Shown: piece by piece, positions 11,052 to 22,479 of the stretch
Position numbering within the stretch: position 1 is the first letter of the stretch
Layout of the letters: every line of letters starts with the position of its first letter
Assembly (NCBI GenBank): GCA_014338405.1
Contig: JTDE01002234.1
Span: forward strand, 47,112-111,111
Source of the DNA: Paragonimus skrjabini miyazakii
Taxonomy: Eukaryota > Platyhelminthes > Trematoda > Plagiorchiida > Troglotrematidae
DNA: 64,000 bases
Reading direction: 5' to 3'
The notes under the pieces: generated by a model
What the model saw: only the letters and a program-made list of their open reading frames with translations
Told to the model about the DNA's origin: nothing
The model's database searches: none
Translations under genes and position numbers: made by a program

Positions 11052-11270
11052 GCGACGTTCCCTGAAGCAAAAGAGGTTTCCACTTGTTTAAAGTTTTCCA
11101 TTAACGAAGCTTCACGGTCAGCGTTCAGGCTGAGTTTCGGTTTCCTACGAATATCTATCTCAAACTTGTGAATTGCCAGAAGGAATGTTCTGTTACGATG
11201 TAGAGGTGACGATTCCCGGACGGTATTTTGAAACTGCCAGTTTTGTGTAGACAGTGGCTCCGATGCCAAA
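11052..11270 (-). pseudogene. LINE fragment H, endonuclease-RT linker
   Basis: The minus-strand frame reads FEIDIRRKPKLSLNADREAS then LMENFKQVETSFASGNV. This matches the linker in copy B (RRDIRRKLKR..., REVWLVENVREIETILASGN, 19530-19630). It is a short remnant that ends where fragment G begins. H and G hold consecutive LINE parts in opposite orientations, which suggests an inversion. Confidence 0.65.
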
Positions 11271-12085
11271 AGAACAAATAAAAGAAGTTAGTGAAAAGGA
11301 ATTGAGAGTATGCGAACGAAGTTAAAAAACACAGACTGCAGTATATAAACCATTCAATACAGCCCAGACTCATGCTTAATAGAAGTGTCAACGAGAGTTG
11401 CACCGAACCTTGCGTTGAAATCCAAGGTAGGACTTGATAATGATATATTACTAACATTATAATATGGGCACACGCCTACCTCTTCCAATACCTTTTGAAG
11501 CAAACAAACAATGTATAGCGCAATGTGCAAGGGACTATTTAGCAAAACGGAAGTCATGACTGGTATAAAACTATGGTCCTTACAGATTTATTTACTTTGT
11601 CCGTCTCAATACAGCACCGAAAGCTCTGACCACTAAATATAAGATGTCCCTACAAAACACTAACATAGCTTCACGATCAATCAGTCCCGTGTATGAACGG
11701 TCCGGGAACTCCAACGAAGTGACTAGAATTTAACCTTCTATAAAGGCGAAAATTGGCAAACTCTATACTCTCTTCGGCTTCGCAAACGTGAATCTGATTA
11801 GATAGGTCACATGAACGTAGCCTCCAGTACGGATAGAGTTCTCGATAACTTAAACGATAAGCAGAAACGCAATGCTAATCGCAACAAAATTATCCGGTAC
11901 AGCACGTATCATAAAGCGAACCACGTCTACGATTGTAAACATCGTGCACACGTCACAAATCACCAACCTATAGGTAGACTTCATAATTGTCTCGATACCT
12001 ACAGGTCAGTTCGGCGCCATACATAGGGAGATCAGTGGCACAATTTTCCAGACTGCATTTGAATCTGAAATACTTCACCAATGTG
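11271..12085. other. No recognised gene
   Basis: Only short overlapping frames without motifs are present. The part next to 11270 could be further decayed LINE linker, but I cannot support that. Confidence 0.4.
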
Positions 12086-12479
12086 AAAAGACGTTGTAAT
12101 GTGCTAACATTTAATTTGCTCCCATAAGCCGCAAACGTAAAACATGCAGGTTATATACGACAGACAATTAGAGAGTGAAAGAGTAAGACACGCATACATT
12201 CACACCAAATACTATTGTCATCAACATCACGGCAACTCGATGGACTGCTTCAGCCACTTTTGTGCACATCGCGCTGGCTGTTGATTTCTTATCAACATAG
12301 ATTCGCTGAAGACCAACAACTTCAGGTTCCGAAGATATTTCTATTTCTGCAATTTGAATGGGATCATCTGACAACCGACACTAGACACAAATTGAAGTTT
12401 GCTCTATGACGTACGTATGCGGCTGTCCAATCAGGCTTGGTTCAAACCACCAAAGGACCAGTTCTACACAGTCGCGAAC

Positions 12480-12593
12480 GCAGTTTCTCTAACTGTTCTG
12501 TTGCTCAGTTCACTTGCAGCTGCAGTGACGTTTACATAGGCAGAACAGAGCGACAACTATCACAGTGTGTGACAGAACACGTCCCGAAATGAT
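12480..12593 (+). pseudogene. PLE GIY-YIG endonuclease fragment
   Basis: One frame reads SFSNCSVAQFTCSCSD, then VYIGRTERQLSQ and CVTEHVPK before a stop. This is the GIY-YIG core with a VYIGRT block and the downstream Glu (TEHVPK) that the 9.3-kb copy has lost through its frameshift. Only about 38 residues remain. It would nick target DNA in an intact PLE. Confidence 0.7.
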
Positions 12594-12880
12594 TGAATCG
12601 ACATACGACAATACTAAACTAAGGGATCTGTTGCTCGGAATTCTGCACTCCCGAATGCTAGACACCCCATGATGACAGATCAACGAGCTGATCTACTTAG
12701 TTCGTTCAAAATTGGAATCTTGAGATACTGACCTTTGGAGAAGTTACGTTGATCAGAATTAATCAGCCGGCGCTATGTGTACAAAAGTGGCTGAAGTAAC
12801 TCATCGGGCTGCCAAGTGGTTGATGCGTGCCTACGCCCCGTCTACCTTTACTTGTTTGCCATATATAACCTGGATGTTTT

Positions 12881-12930
12881 ACGTTTGCGACTGATGGAAG
12901 TAAACGAAATGCCACCATATCGCAACATGT
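12881..12930 (+). ncRNA. Hammerhead ribozyme motif at the end of the second PLE remnant
   Basis: Helix I has six uninterrupted pairs: TTGCGA (12885-12890) with TCGCAA (12920-12925). The core reads CTGATGG (12891-12897; one change from CTGATGA) and GAAA (12906-12909). Helix III is ATG (12909-12911) with CAT (12916-12918), giving triplet ATA and cleavage after 12919. Helix II is poor. The core substitution probably inactivates it. The covarying position of all parts relative to the PLE coding scrap supports the call. Confidence 0.5.
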
Positions 12931-12945
12931 CTTCTTTCTGCAATG

Positions 12946-15900
12946 ACGATGCATGTTAACCATTACAGAGTGCGCCCACCGCGGTAAGGAACCAGTGAGG
13001 ATATATCCCAATGTTCAATTACAACTGAAACATACCAGACTGTAAGACCAAATATACGTACACATGGAGGTTCCGGTGTCTTCAGATGGCATCTCTATTT
13101 TATGCTCGTAATAAAGGTAGAATCAGTGGCCGAGTTTAGCCACTAAAAACGAACCGACTAGCTAGTACACACCGGTATTGCTCTGATTGCTGAATTATGA
13201 ACAACCTAGGATAGTTCTACCCCCATGCCAACCGAATTGGGTGACTAGTGAGTTCACAACGTAGGTGAAAATTTTCAACATGGCACTTTTCTTATTATTG
13301 ATTAGATATCTAACTTATGATGTGATCACTGACGAGTAAGTAGTAGGGGACTCCGGTCTTTTTTTACATATAAATCGAACATCACTCGCAACTGGTTGCA
13401 GCCCCTTTCGAAAAGAATCACCTATCATACGTTTTGCTGTTATTGGAGCTCGTCAGTAGTGCATATCCTTGCCGACTAGAACTCCGACCACGCTTTCATG
13501 AGGTAACAGTATTGATCACTGCGCCACTGGTCTCACACCAGCCACGGCTGAACCATCGTACATAAACGCTCAGCCACATTTGTTTGAGTAATGCTCAGGT
13601 TGCCCAGTCGCTTCGAGAGATGACACAGTAACTGTCTTCTTAACTTCAACCGATGATTCCGCGACTAGGACTTTTGTCCAAGTTGAAAGTGTAGAAATCA
13701 TTAAACGATATTGTGATTATTGGTTAGTTGGGGATCTTGTTTTTTAATATAAACTGAATATCACCCTCAACTGGCGTGGTCGTCTAGATGGAAACTGCAC
13801 GCTCTCTTTGGTACACTTGGTGACCCTTAAGTGTTACAGAACAGAAAAATCGGACACGACATGGCAATAACAATAGTTAACTTCTAGCCTAGTTACTTGC
13901 AGTTGAAAACTGGAGATCACAACCAATACGCCATTGTCAATGCCACCGGAAAATTTGAGGTTGCATGCGATTTACATTCTTCGAAGGGATGACTGCCAAA
14001 AAATAAAGCAGCGTCGTCGGACACATGTTTCATCCGTTTGCAGTGAGACAGCTTGAGTACTCGTATGAGTAGTAGATTACTTGTCAATTTTGACGTCGAC
14101 GGCAGATGCCGGTGTTGATAACACATACAAAAAGTTTTGGTGAGGGACAGTGTTTGTAATTATTTTTTCGATCGGATAAATGAATCGAATACTAAATGTT
14201 CGATTAAAGTTGTATACCCAGTTCAGTAGATCGCGAGGTGAATGCCGCCTCGTAAAACGTGGCCTGCATACCAAAAATCTGTTGGAACCAAGACAATAAT
14301 CGCACCAACCCAGCTGAGATCCCAGATTAACAGCACACTAGTGTTATAACGAACTCAACGGTGTCCCCAACCAGCTTCCAGAGACGTTTACCTGTATCAG
14401 GACAAACGCCAGTCAACAATAGCAACTATTCTGCAGGCTTCTACCTCACGAATTGTCAGTATGATTTTAATGTATACCTTGAACGAAATTGTTTTCACTG
14501 TCTTGAGCGTACTGCCGCTCTATCACAGCGTCCAGTGATTTAACTAAGTACATTGTCCACAGTTTCCCAAGTCGACCACGAACCCGATAGATGGTCTCAT
14601 TTTTTTTTACAGAAATGTACGTGATCATAGTAGCGCAGTCCTTGAAGTGCTCAACCCATCTAGCCACCACTGCAACACCAGCGACTGTGAACCTGAGATC
14701 ATGACCGCCGGTTACACTTATAAAATCACTAGCCTGTCTATTAGGTGACGATTGTACTCAACAACTCCCGCGTGATTCCGAATTCTTTTCCGAGTACACG
14801 GACATTGTCCACATCAAACTTACAACCAGTTTGTCGCATGACTAACAGCTTTGGAACTCCCAACTACGACCTGATATTCGGGATTGCTTAGGGGAGGTTT
14901 CTCAGTACGCCCCCGAAGTTCCCTGATATTTCAATTCTCATGTTGTTCGATCAACGCGAACACGTGAAAAAGACCCTGCACCTTTTGCGTAAGCAGGTAT
15001 GGGGTCTCCTCAACTGCAGCAAGCCTTTCGGATGCGTTTGGGACTAACTTAGTCCAGCCTCCTTCCAAACCCTCAAATCTACTTCACTTAAGGATCTACA
15101 AATGGTGCTTGACGTCAGCTACTCGAATGGCATAACGGTCGTGCCGATCCTGAGAACTTTTGGCAATGGATTGGGAACTGTCTGATAACTTTTTGGGGAT
15201 GTGCAGAGTACTCCTCGTTAGTCAGCTCAGCTACAGTCTCCCTCATGTTAATTTCTGGTCGTGTGCGCGCAAAGCCACAGTATTGCGGAACCATAAGTTA
15301 GTCACACATATCTGTTTATGATGAGTGGATAAGTAACAGGCCATTTTCCACCTCTGATTGCATATGATAAGTAGTGGTCTTGACAAGTTGCTCATATTAT
15401 GAACCGACCAGTCGGTGAATGGTACAAGGTTTCACTACTACTCCGTGGTGAAACTGACGGCCGGATTGATCTTACTTAGGCGAAGAAAGAAAAACGCCGT
15501 TGAGTCTCATTTAATGATCACGAAAGTATAATCGACATAACGCAGACGGTTCGCCAAGCTAATTGAAAGTTCTCTCTAATTTTCCATACATTAGATAAAA
15601 GGAGCAGGTAATAAGTCCCCAAAAATACTACTTGGAACTACAAGCAAAGTAACTCGTGTCACGGTATGCGGGAGACTCGTGCACAACATTGATTGGCAGC
15701 CAAGATTACCATCGGCCATCAGTGGCTTTCAATGCCGCTGCCTCAAACATACGTAGGTGAACGGTGACGGAATACCGAAACTAGCGGTTATTTCGTCATG
15801 CTTAAAAGATAACAATCTAATTGTTTATGTAGTTGGCAATACGAGTAGATATTCCTGCTGGCTGCTGCAAAATTCTTGGTAGGCACGGGCTGCGGGGAGT

Positions 15901-18900
15901 CAACCTCACGCACAATAACAACTTTTCGGTATTTCGCATGGCAATGAAAGTGTAGCCGAACTCAGACTGCGCCGTTCCACTCGTTCTAAACACTTGCTCA
16001 CATCATTATTCGTAGTAGAACGTGCAGCTGGTTCTTCATGTGTACGCAGATCGGACACGGATATCTGGCAAACTGAGTCCACTTGGAGTCCTCAGAGGGT
16101 ACAATGGACAATCAGGACAAAAGAGATGACCTAAGCTCCACGTCATTTTGGTTTTCGAAAGTGTCACCGAGAATGCTATTACCTCCAACATCGGTCGTTG
16201 AGAAGGCGGTTAGAGCAACTTCCAGCTGAGACACTTAGCTGAAAAATAATCAAAATTCATCAGTCTAGCGGCCAGCCTGTCTACACTTCACACGCGACTT
16301 GGCATACTACGGCAGCAAACACTGTGACAAGAAAACCGAAAAAAATCATGCTGACAAGAATGCGCCGTCTTCGTGTCGATGCTGAAGAGTGTAACTGACC
16401 CTATAGGAATCAAAGTCACAAATTCGAACAACAGTGCTCGTCCGCTCCAGCTGTAGGTGAAACTGGTTCCAAATTGGTAAAACCATCATTCACGAACACA
16501 TTACGTGGCTTGAATATCGACTTCAAATGGATGGCGTGACAAGTAGTTAACGAGGACGTGAGCTCAGTCCTAGAAAACTACGTCGTTGCTCGCAATAGGC
16601 TAATCTGAGTCCAGCTTTTCTTGCCTCAAGGGATAGAACACAACGCAAAGAGTAACAGTGACGCTAACACGGAAGGCAGCCCTTAGGTACATTTATTAAT
16701 TTGTGCGCATGAGATCATTTGGAGGTGACAGGTATCATTTAGTCCATCAGTGGCAGTCACAAGATGTATTGAAAACTCCTCGCGCCCAGCAAAACCGTTA
16801 GTGCATATTGACATTAGACACTCCAACCGCCAGAACGAAGAACGCTTACTAAGTGTTATCAGACTACCTAGACCGTTGAGGCCCTAAAGATTACTGAAAC
16901 ACGTATCAGGCCCGTGGTTTGCAGCCAACGGCACATTCAGTGATTTTTAAAGCATAGTGATAAGTTTTTCTAGCCAATAGATGTTCACCAAGAATCGTCC
17001 ACGTGGGTTAAATAGGGGACGGTGCAAATCAACTAGTAGCAAAAAAAGCCCCCCATTTTTCATAGTAAAAACGATGCCGGTTTGCTTATGTTTATTTTAA
17101 AACCAATGCAGCAAGATCGTTGAATTGGTCCGATAAACGACTCCCAACCGGCAACCTCAAAGAAACAGACGGCGGCGAAGCCACCAAGACAATCAACAAT
17201 ACAGGTCAGTCAGTCATGGAGGGTTGGCCAGTGACCGTAGTCAATGAGAACTGAGTGTGAGACGTGCCGAGTTCATCCAACCAATGGAGTCAGCAATGAA
17301 AAGAAAACCAGTTGGTTACCCCGTTATGCTACAGGAAGCGACATGATGTGAAGAGCAACCGTCGGTTCTTTTCCAGAGCAATAATGGACTGAACGGCCAG
17401 AGATTTTGTGGAAACTATCCGAGTGGCCCTGCAAGATGAGAAATCTTCAAGTAATGCACAAACTGAAAACCATGCATTTTTTATGCCAGCGCAAGAACCT
17501 GAGGGATGACAGGTACCTCATTCTGCCGAACTAAGCATGCTCAGTAAGATCCAAGGTCTGTGGTTTGATTTCTAAGATAGTGGAAATCTGGTTGACTTGG
17601 TCCGGCCCAGCAGCTTCGCATTTTTACCCCTCCTTTACACGAGCGTCTCTGACCGGATTCTTCATCCGACGTTTTCAAATTGTGGTTTCCAGAATAAGCG
17701 TGTCCCGAAGCAATTAAAGCGGATGTCTTCATGAGCTGCTCAATAAACATACTTGAAACACATCCCAGAACCCAATGAACGTTATTTTCACAACCAACCA
17801 TCAGAGAATACCCGCGCAAACACCACCGCATATCATTGGTGGTCACTAGGTCAAACCGTTTACAAAATTCCCTCCCCACATTTTGGGCAGTGGTGGATGC
17901 TTGTTCAATTTTCGGTCAACCACAAACAGCTGATCAAAGTCAGCCTATGAGAAAAAGAAACACAGCAGTCAGGGAGAGAGAATAAACCTCCTTTGAAAAC
18001 AAACCAGAAAAATAAGCCGACGAGACAGACATGTTACAAGAAAGCTAGCCCAATGGAACGGCCCAACTCAGAAACCTCTACAATAATATACCAGTTTAAT
18101 GTGTTTACGACGTACGTACTGTCATTCGTTTTCCGTAATCATGGTTACACTTAAGCCTACACACTAACACAGTGCAAGACACCGTAATGTAAGGTCTAAA
18201 TACTGTCATCGTTGTAGAAGAAAGCTATGACCTAAAACAAAGTAACGCATATGGTTACCACAAACGCGTAACTGGTATGCGGTAGACGAGGAAGATTCAC
18301 TGAGTTTACAGCCTATTTATCAATCAACGGAGGAATTCGGCTTGTTTCAGTGCACATACAAGACGATGACCCGCACAATCCAGACCGCATGTACAAACAG
18401 TATAATAGTCAGCCGAAATTACACCTATAACCTAAAGGTGACCAGCACGTTTAACCCTCTACCTAACACAAATGAGCAGAATTACGAATGGACTAGAACA
18501 TTTCATCACGCATTCTTGATGGTAGTGCTGTCGTGTCGTAGCCGGATGTCATCATCAAAACACGGTCCTACTGTTAGCGAACCGACTCAGCGAGGCTATT
18601 CGTCAGGCCCTCACAAAAATCACAACAATTAAGTCTCAAAGTTTGAAGAAAAATGTCACATCACGGCGGCCCAACGGCTAAATCAACCAGGCAAGTCTTA
18701 CATAATATTTAACACCAACCTTCTGATCCAGGAAAAGCCAAACAACCTTACTTTTCAGCTGAAACTAGTCATACCTCTAATCGAAATCAATGGCAACCAA
18801 ACTTGTTAAAGAAATTCCACATTGCATACTAACACAGGTTTGACCGAAGTACGATGAATTACAACCAGATTGATAATTATTTGACTCTGTCAGTGATACA

Positions 18901-19084
18901 ACCAATCCCAGCTAAGTGGGCAAGCAATATTAACAGGCTACCTGTTACCGAACAAACCATGAAACCACGTATATACATATAAGCTATTTTTAGGCAGCAC
19001 TGGTTTTAGGCATTGTGCATGTCATTGCTATACTTGGCACCCGCCTTCTGCGAATCAGGCCTGGTCTCAGATAGACCACATAGT
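12946..19084. other. Six kilobases with no recognised gene or repeat
   Basis: Open frames are short. The longest (17541-17879 minus, 112 codons) has no recognisable motif. I found no tRNA, no satellite array and no copy of the other families. Local poly-A/T runs occur but nothing structured. It may be intergenic, intronic or old repeat DNA. Confidence 0.45.
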
Positions 19085-19131
19085 CGCTAAGTATGTGTGA
19101 ACCATTGATGTATTGCTGTCTATGATGACGA
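19085..19131 (+). repeat. Isolated LINE 3' tail
   Basis: The words TGTGAACCATTGATGTATTG and CTGTCTATGATGACGA match the last ~45 bp of LINE copies A-C. No coding region precedes it; LINE copy B starts right after. It is either a severely 5'-truncated insertion or the tail of a lost element. Confidence 0.65.
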
Positions 19132-19579
19132 CAGCCGTTATTTACTGGTGGCAGGGTTCCATTCAAAACTGTCGTTCATATTGGAGAACATACTTGGATT
19201 CAGATCATGCACTGGTATGTTGTCGTTTTGTTCTTACTTTTGCTGGGCAACGACCCCACCGACAGTAACGACTAGTTGTTGAGAGACTGGCTTTACCATC
19301 GGTAAAGCATAAGTGCCAAACCAGCTTAGAAAGTTGATTTAGTAGTTATCACTCCGAAGATACTAATAGCTGCTGGACTCAAATCTCACAGGCCATTCAG
19401 AAAGCAGGTACTGTAGCTTGCGGCACACGGGTACATAAGTTTAACAAACTTTGGATCTCGGAGAAGTCCCCGAAGTAGTTAGAAGCCAGACGGAACATTC
19501 CTCTTGGTAATTCACATAACAAGTCTAGAAGAGATATACGTAGGAAACTGAAACGTAGTTAAAAGGCGGATCGTGAGGT

Positions 19580-21748
19580 TTGGTTAGTGGAAAACGTTAG
19601 GGAAATTGAAACCATTTTGGCTTCAGGGAACACCGGCAAACTCTTTAAGCTGATCCGTGCCACTGTTCCCAGACGACCGTCTATCAGTGAAGCCATCAGC
19701 GAGGCAGATGACACAATAATCCACAATAAGTCCAGAAAGTTGGAAAGTAGGCCGGAAAACGTTGGGGGTCAATTTAGCTAGCATCTTGCTCCTATCGTAT
19801 TGCCCCCACAAACTTCTGTAGCACTCAGGGTGGTAGATTTAGTACCACCCACTGAGACTGAGGTTCGCAATTGCATCTCGGCTCTTAATCGTAATAAGGC
19901 TGTCCGTCCAGATGATCTCGTGCCGGCACTTTTTAAAGAAGGTGGAGAGGTGTTAGTTGAGGCCTTGACTCAGCTGTTTCAACTTGTGTGGATGACGGAG
20001 ACCATCCCTTCGTGCTGGAGTCACTCGATAGTAGTTACTATATTCAAGAAGGGAGCCCGGGTCTTTTGCGAAAACCATAGGGTAATTACTTTGACCCTAG
20101 TCATTTCAAGGGTTCTAGCATCCATTGTACTTCGTCGACTCATTGAAGTTCGGGATGCAAACATTAGGAAAGAACAGGCAGGGTTTCGTCCTGGCCGAGG
20201 ATGTATAGATCACATTTTTACTCCTCATCAAATTCCGGAACAGTGTCGTGTATACCGCCGGCCAACAATTGCCGTATTTCTCGACTATAAAGGTGCGTTC
20301 GATTCGGTGAATCGATCTACACTTTTAGAGTCGCTTAAACGCAAGTGTGTACCGACTAAGTATGTGAACATACTGTCGGCGCTTTATTCCCATACTTCTG
20401 CTCAGGTTAGAACTTACTGCGAACTGTTTGACAATTTCAGTACCAGGAACGGCGTACGTCAAAGTTGTACCCCCCATTTCACCACTTTTGTTCAATTTCG
20501 TTATAGACAAAATAGTGGAGAACTGTCTGCGGTAGTCACAAGATGCCGGCGTGGATCTCCTACCTGGTGGAAGACTGACTGATCTTGATTATGCTGATGA
20601 CAAGATGTTGCTGTTTGACAACTTTCAAACAACGCTAAATGCATTTCAACCACCTCGGGTGGCCTTNNNNNNNNNNNNNNNNNNNNNNNNNNNNNNNNNN
20701 NNNNNNNNNNNNNNNNNNNNNNNNNNNNNNNNNNNNNNNNNNNNNNNNNNNNNNNNNNNNNNNNNNNNNNNNNNNNNNNNNNNNNNNNNNNNNNNNNNNN
20801 NNNNNNNNNNNNNNNNNNNNNNNNNNNNNNNNNNNNNNNNNNNNNNNNNNNNNNNNNNNNNNNNNNNNNNNNNNNNNNNNNNNNNNNNNNNNNNNNNNNN
20901 NNNNNNNNNNNNNNNNNNNNNNNNNNNNNNNNNNNNNNNNNNNNNNNNNNNNNNNNNNNNNNNNNNNNNNNNNNNNNNNNNNNNNNNNNNNNNNNNNNNN
21001 NNNNNNNNNNNNNNNNNNNNNNNNNNNNNNNNNNNNNNNNNNNNNNNNNNNNNNNNNNNNNNNNNNNNNNNNNNNNNNNNNNNNNNNNNNNNNNNNNNNN
21101 NNNNNNNNNNNNNNNNNNNNNCCTGGGAAGCTGCATCGGCGGCGGCGACGGAGGTGTAGGGTATGAACTAGAGACGCGTATTTCCAAGGCTAGGGCTGTG
21201 TTCGCTAATCTGGCATCTATGGCGACAGAAAGGTATCTCTCTGAAGCTTAAAGGTCGCGTATATCAGACAACAGTGACGGCTGTATTACCATATGGCAGC
21301 GAAATCTGGCCCTTCAGGGTAGAGGACGTGAACCGTCATTAGGTATTTGACCACTGATGTCAGTCGCTCGTATCGGGCGGCACCAGTGAGGGAGCAACTA
21401 GAAGGTTAGGAAGCGAGTGTTTGGCACCGATTGTCAAACGAGCTCTTTCGTTCAGTCCTTACACTTGCACAGACTTAGATGGTTAGGTCATGTACTAAGG
21501 ATGCCAGCTATTCGTTTGCCACATCGAGCACTGTTTGCCAACGCTGCGGCCGACTGGCGCGAGGTGGACAGATGATGACCTGGTGTAGACAAACGAAATC
21601 GTTCACGAAGGGATTGGCCACTGTAGATCGTGTTCGTCTCCCAGATCGAGGCCCCCGCGACTTCCAGAGTCGGTGGCTTGAGACGTTAGATTATATGGCG
21701 ACTAGCCCAGTTCAGTGTCGTTGTTTGGCCGAGTTGTCTGTGGAGTGA
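19580..21748 (+). pseudogene. LINE reverse transcriptase, broken (copy B)
   Basis: A 260-codon open frame (19800-20582) holds the best-preserved RT of the family: QAGFRPGRGC at residues 127-136, motif A FLDYKGAFDSVNR near 160-172, and GVRQSC near 218. After that the frame is lost one base too early, as in A and C, and a TAG follows in the restored frame near 20534. The catalytic LDYADDKMLLF (about 20586-20618) lies in the next frame. After the gap the C-terminal part resumes as AWEAASAAA in the shadow frame and GSEIWPFRVEDVN in the true one, and ends at 21748. The linker upstream reads ASGNTGKLFKLIRATVPRR. Confidence 0.87.
20667..21121. other. Assembly gap (455 N)
   Basis: All bases are N. 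The equivalent region of copy A, from the same word to CCTGGGAAGCTGC, is about 350 bp and contains most of the hairpin insertion. The gap probably results from failed assembly through that hairpin. Open frames drawn through the Ns are meaningless. Confidence 0.97.
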
Positions 21749-22035
21749 GTGCATTCAATGATGCGGGATAGTGAAAGCCGCGAGGAAGCTGTCTTGCTGG
21801 TGACGCCTTACTTTTACTTACAGTTTGGTTGTTTGTTTGCAAAGTGTAGGCACCTTGACGCCCAAGTTTTGAAATATAAACGCTGTTTTTAGCAATTAGG
21901 TCCCTTCCCATCCCATTTTCTCTATCGCTCTCTCTTCCTACACAGGGTTTGCTTTTTTCTTCTTCGTAGTTATGTGGCAGTTAGGCATCAGTGTGAACCG
22001 CTGACGTATTGCTATCTATGATGATGACGATGGAT

Positions 22036-22479
22036 CCTATAATGGTGAATCCAGCCTGGAAAGTACTATGGTGTACTTTTTGTGATTTTCGAGCCATTCA
22101 TATGAGAAATTTGCACTTCAGACTCGAAATAAGCCAGCGGTGATGGCGACCGCGGTTTTAAACACAAGGCACCAAACCCAGTCTTACTGTGAATATATAA
22201 CCAAATTCTAATAATAGCAACTGAAAACCTGATCAGAAGGTATTGTGACGGGCTACCGCATATCTCAACAATGACGTTCAATATCCTAGAAGAAAACGTT
22301 GCTTAGGTTGAAAATCAGTGAAGTAAAACTGAGCAAAAAAATACTAGAAATGGTATGGGTGTAAGTACGCCATTGACGGTGGCACACTACCATCTCAGAT
22401 AGCGTCTGTAACCAGCGGTTTGAATGATCACGAGGATCCAACCAGTCAAGCGATACCTGCCCACTGCGGTCAGTGGAGC
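22036..22479. other. No recognised gene between LINE copies B and D
   Basis: About 440 bp without motif. Part of it near 22400-22479 could be 3' UTR of LINE D, which I cannot delimit. Confidence 0.4.

Larger units (their letters stand above)
12086..12945 (+). mobile_element. Second Penelope-like element remnant, bounded by inverted terminal segments
   Basis: Positions about 12088-12290 and 12770-12945 are inverted repeats of each other; CTTCAGCCACTTTTGT with GGTTATATA on the left pairs with ACAAAAGTGGCTGAAG and CATATATAACC on the right. Between them lies a GIY-YIG scrap (12480-12593). The right arm ends like the other PLE (ACTGATG then AAACGAAATG) and holds a hammerhead motif. The left arm holds a more decayed inverted version near 12088-12140. 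Inverted or partial terminal repeats (pseudo-LTRs) are a known PLE feature. The element is heavily deleted. Confidence 0.6.
19132..22035 (+). mobile_element. LINE copy B
   Basis: It begins in the last part of the endonuclease (WQGSIQNCRSYWRTYLDSDH, 19150-19210), then the linker, reverse transcriptase, C-terminal domain and the shared 3' UTR with tail GATGATGACGATGG near 22020-22035. An assembly gap hides the region where copies A and C carry the hairpin insertion; the sequence enters that insertion (GCATTTCAACCACCTCGG) just before the Ns. It is the longest copy on the plus strand but is still missing most of the endonuclease. Confidence 0.88.

Noticed and set aside
12946..19084. A possible hidden gene cluster in this repeat-poor stretch
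   Set aside because: I checked the longer frames on both strands and found no conserved motif, paired splice sites or codon bias worth reporting.
20501..21187. Long open frames of mostly X across 20501-21187
   Set aside because: They run through the N gap and carry no information.
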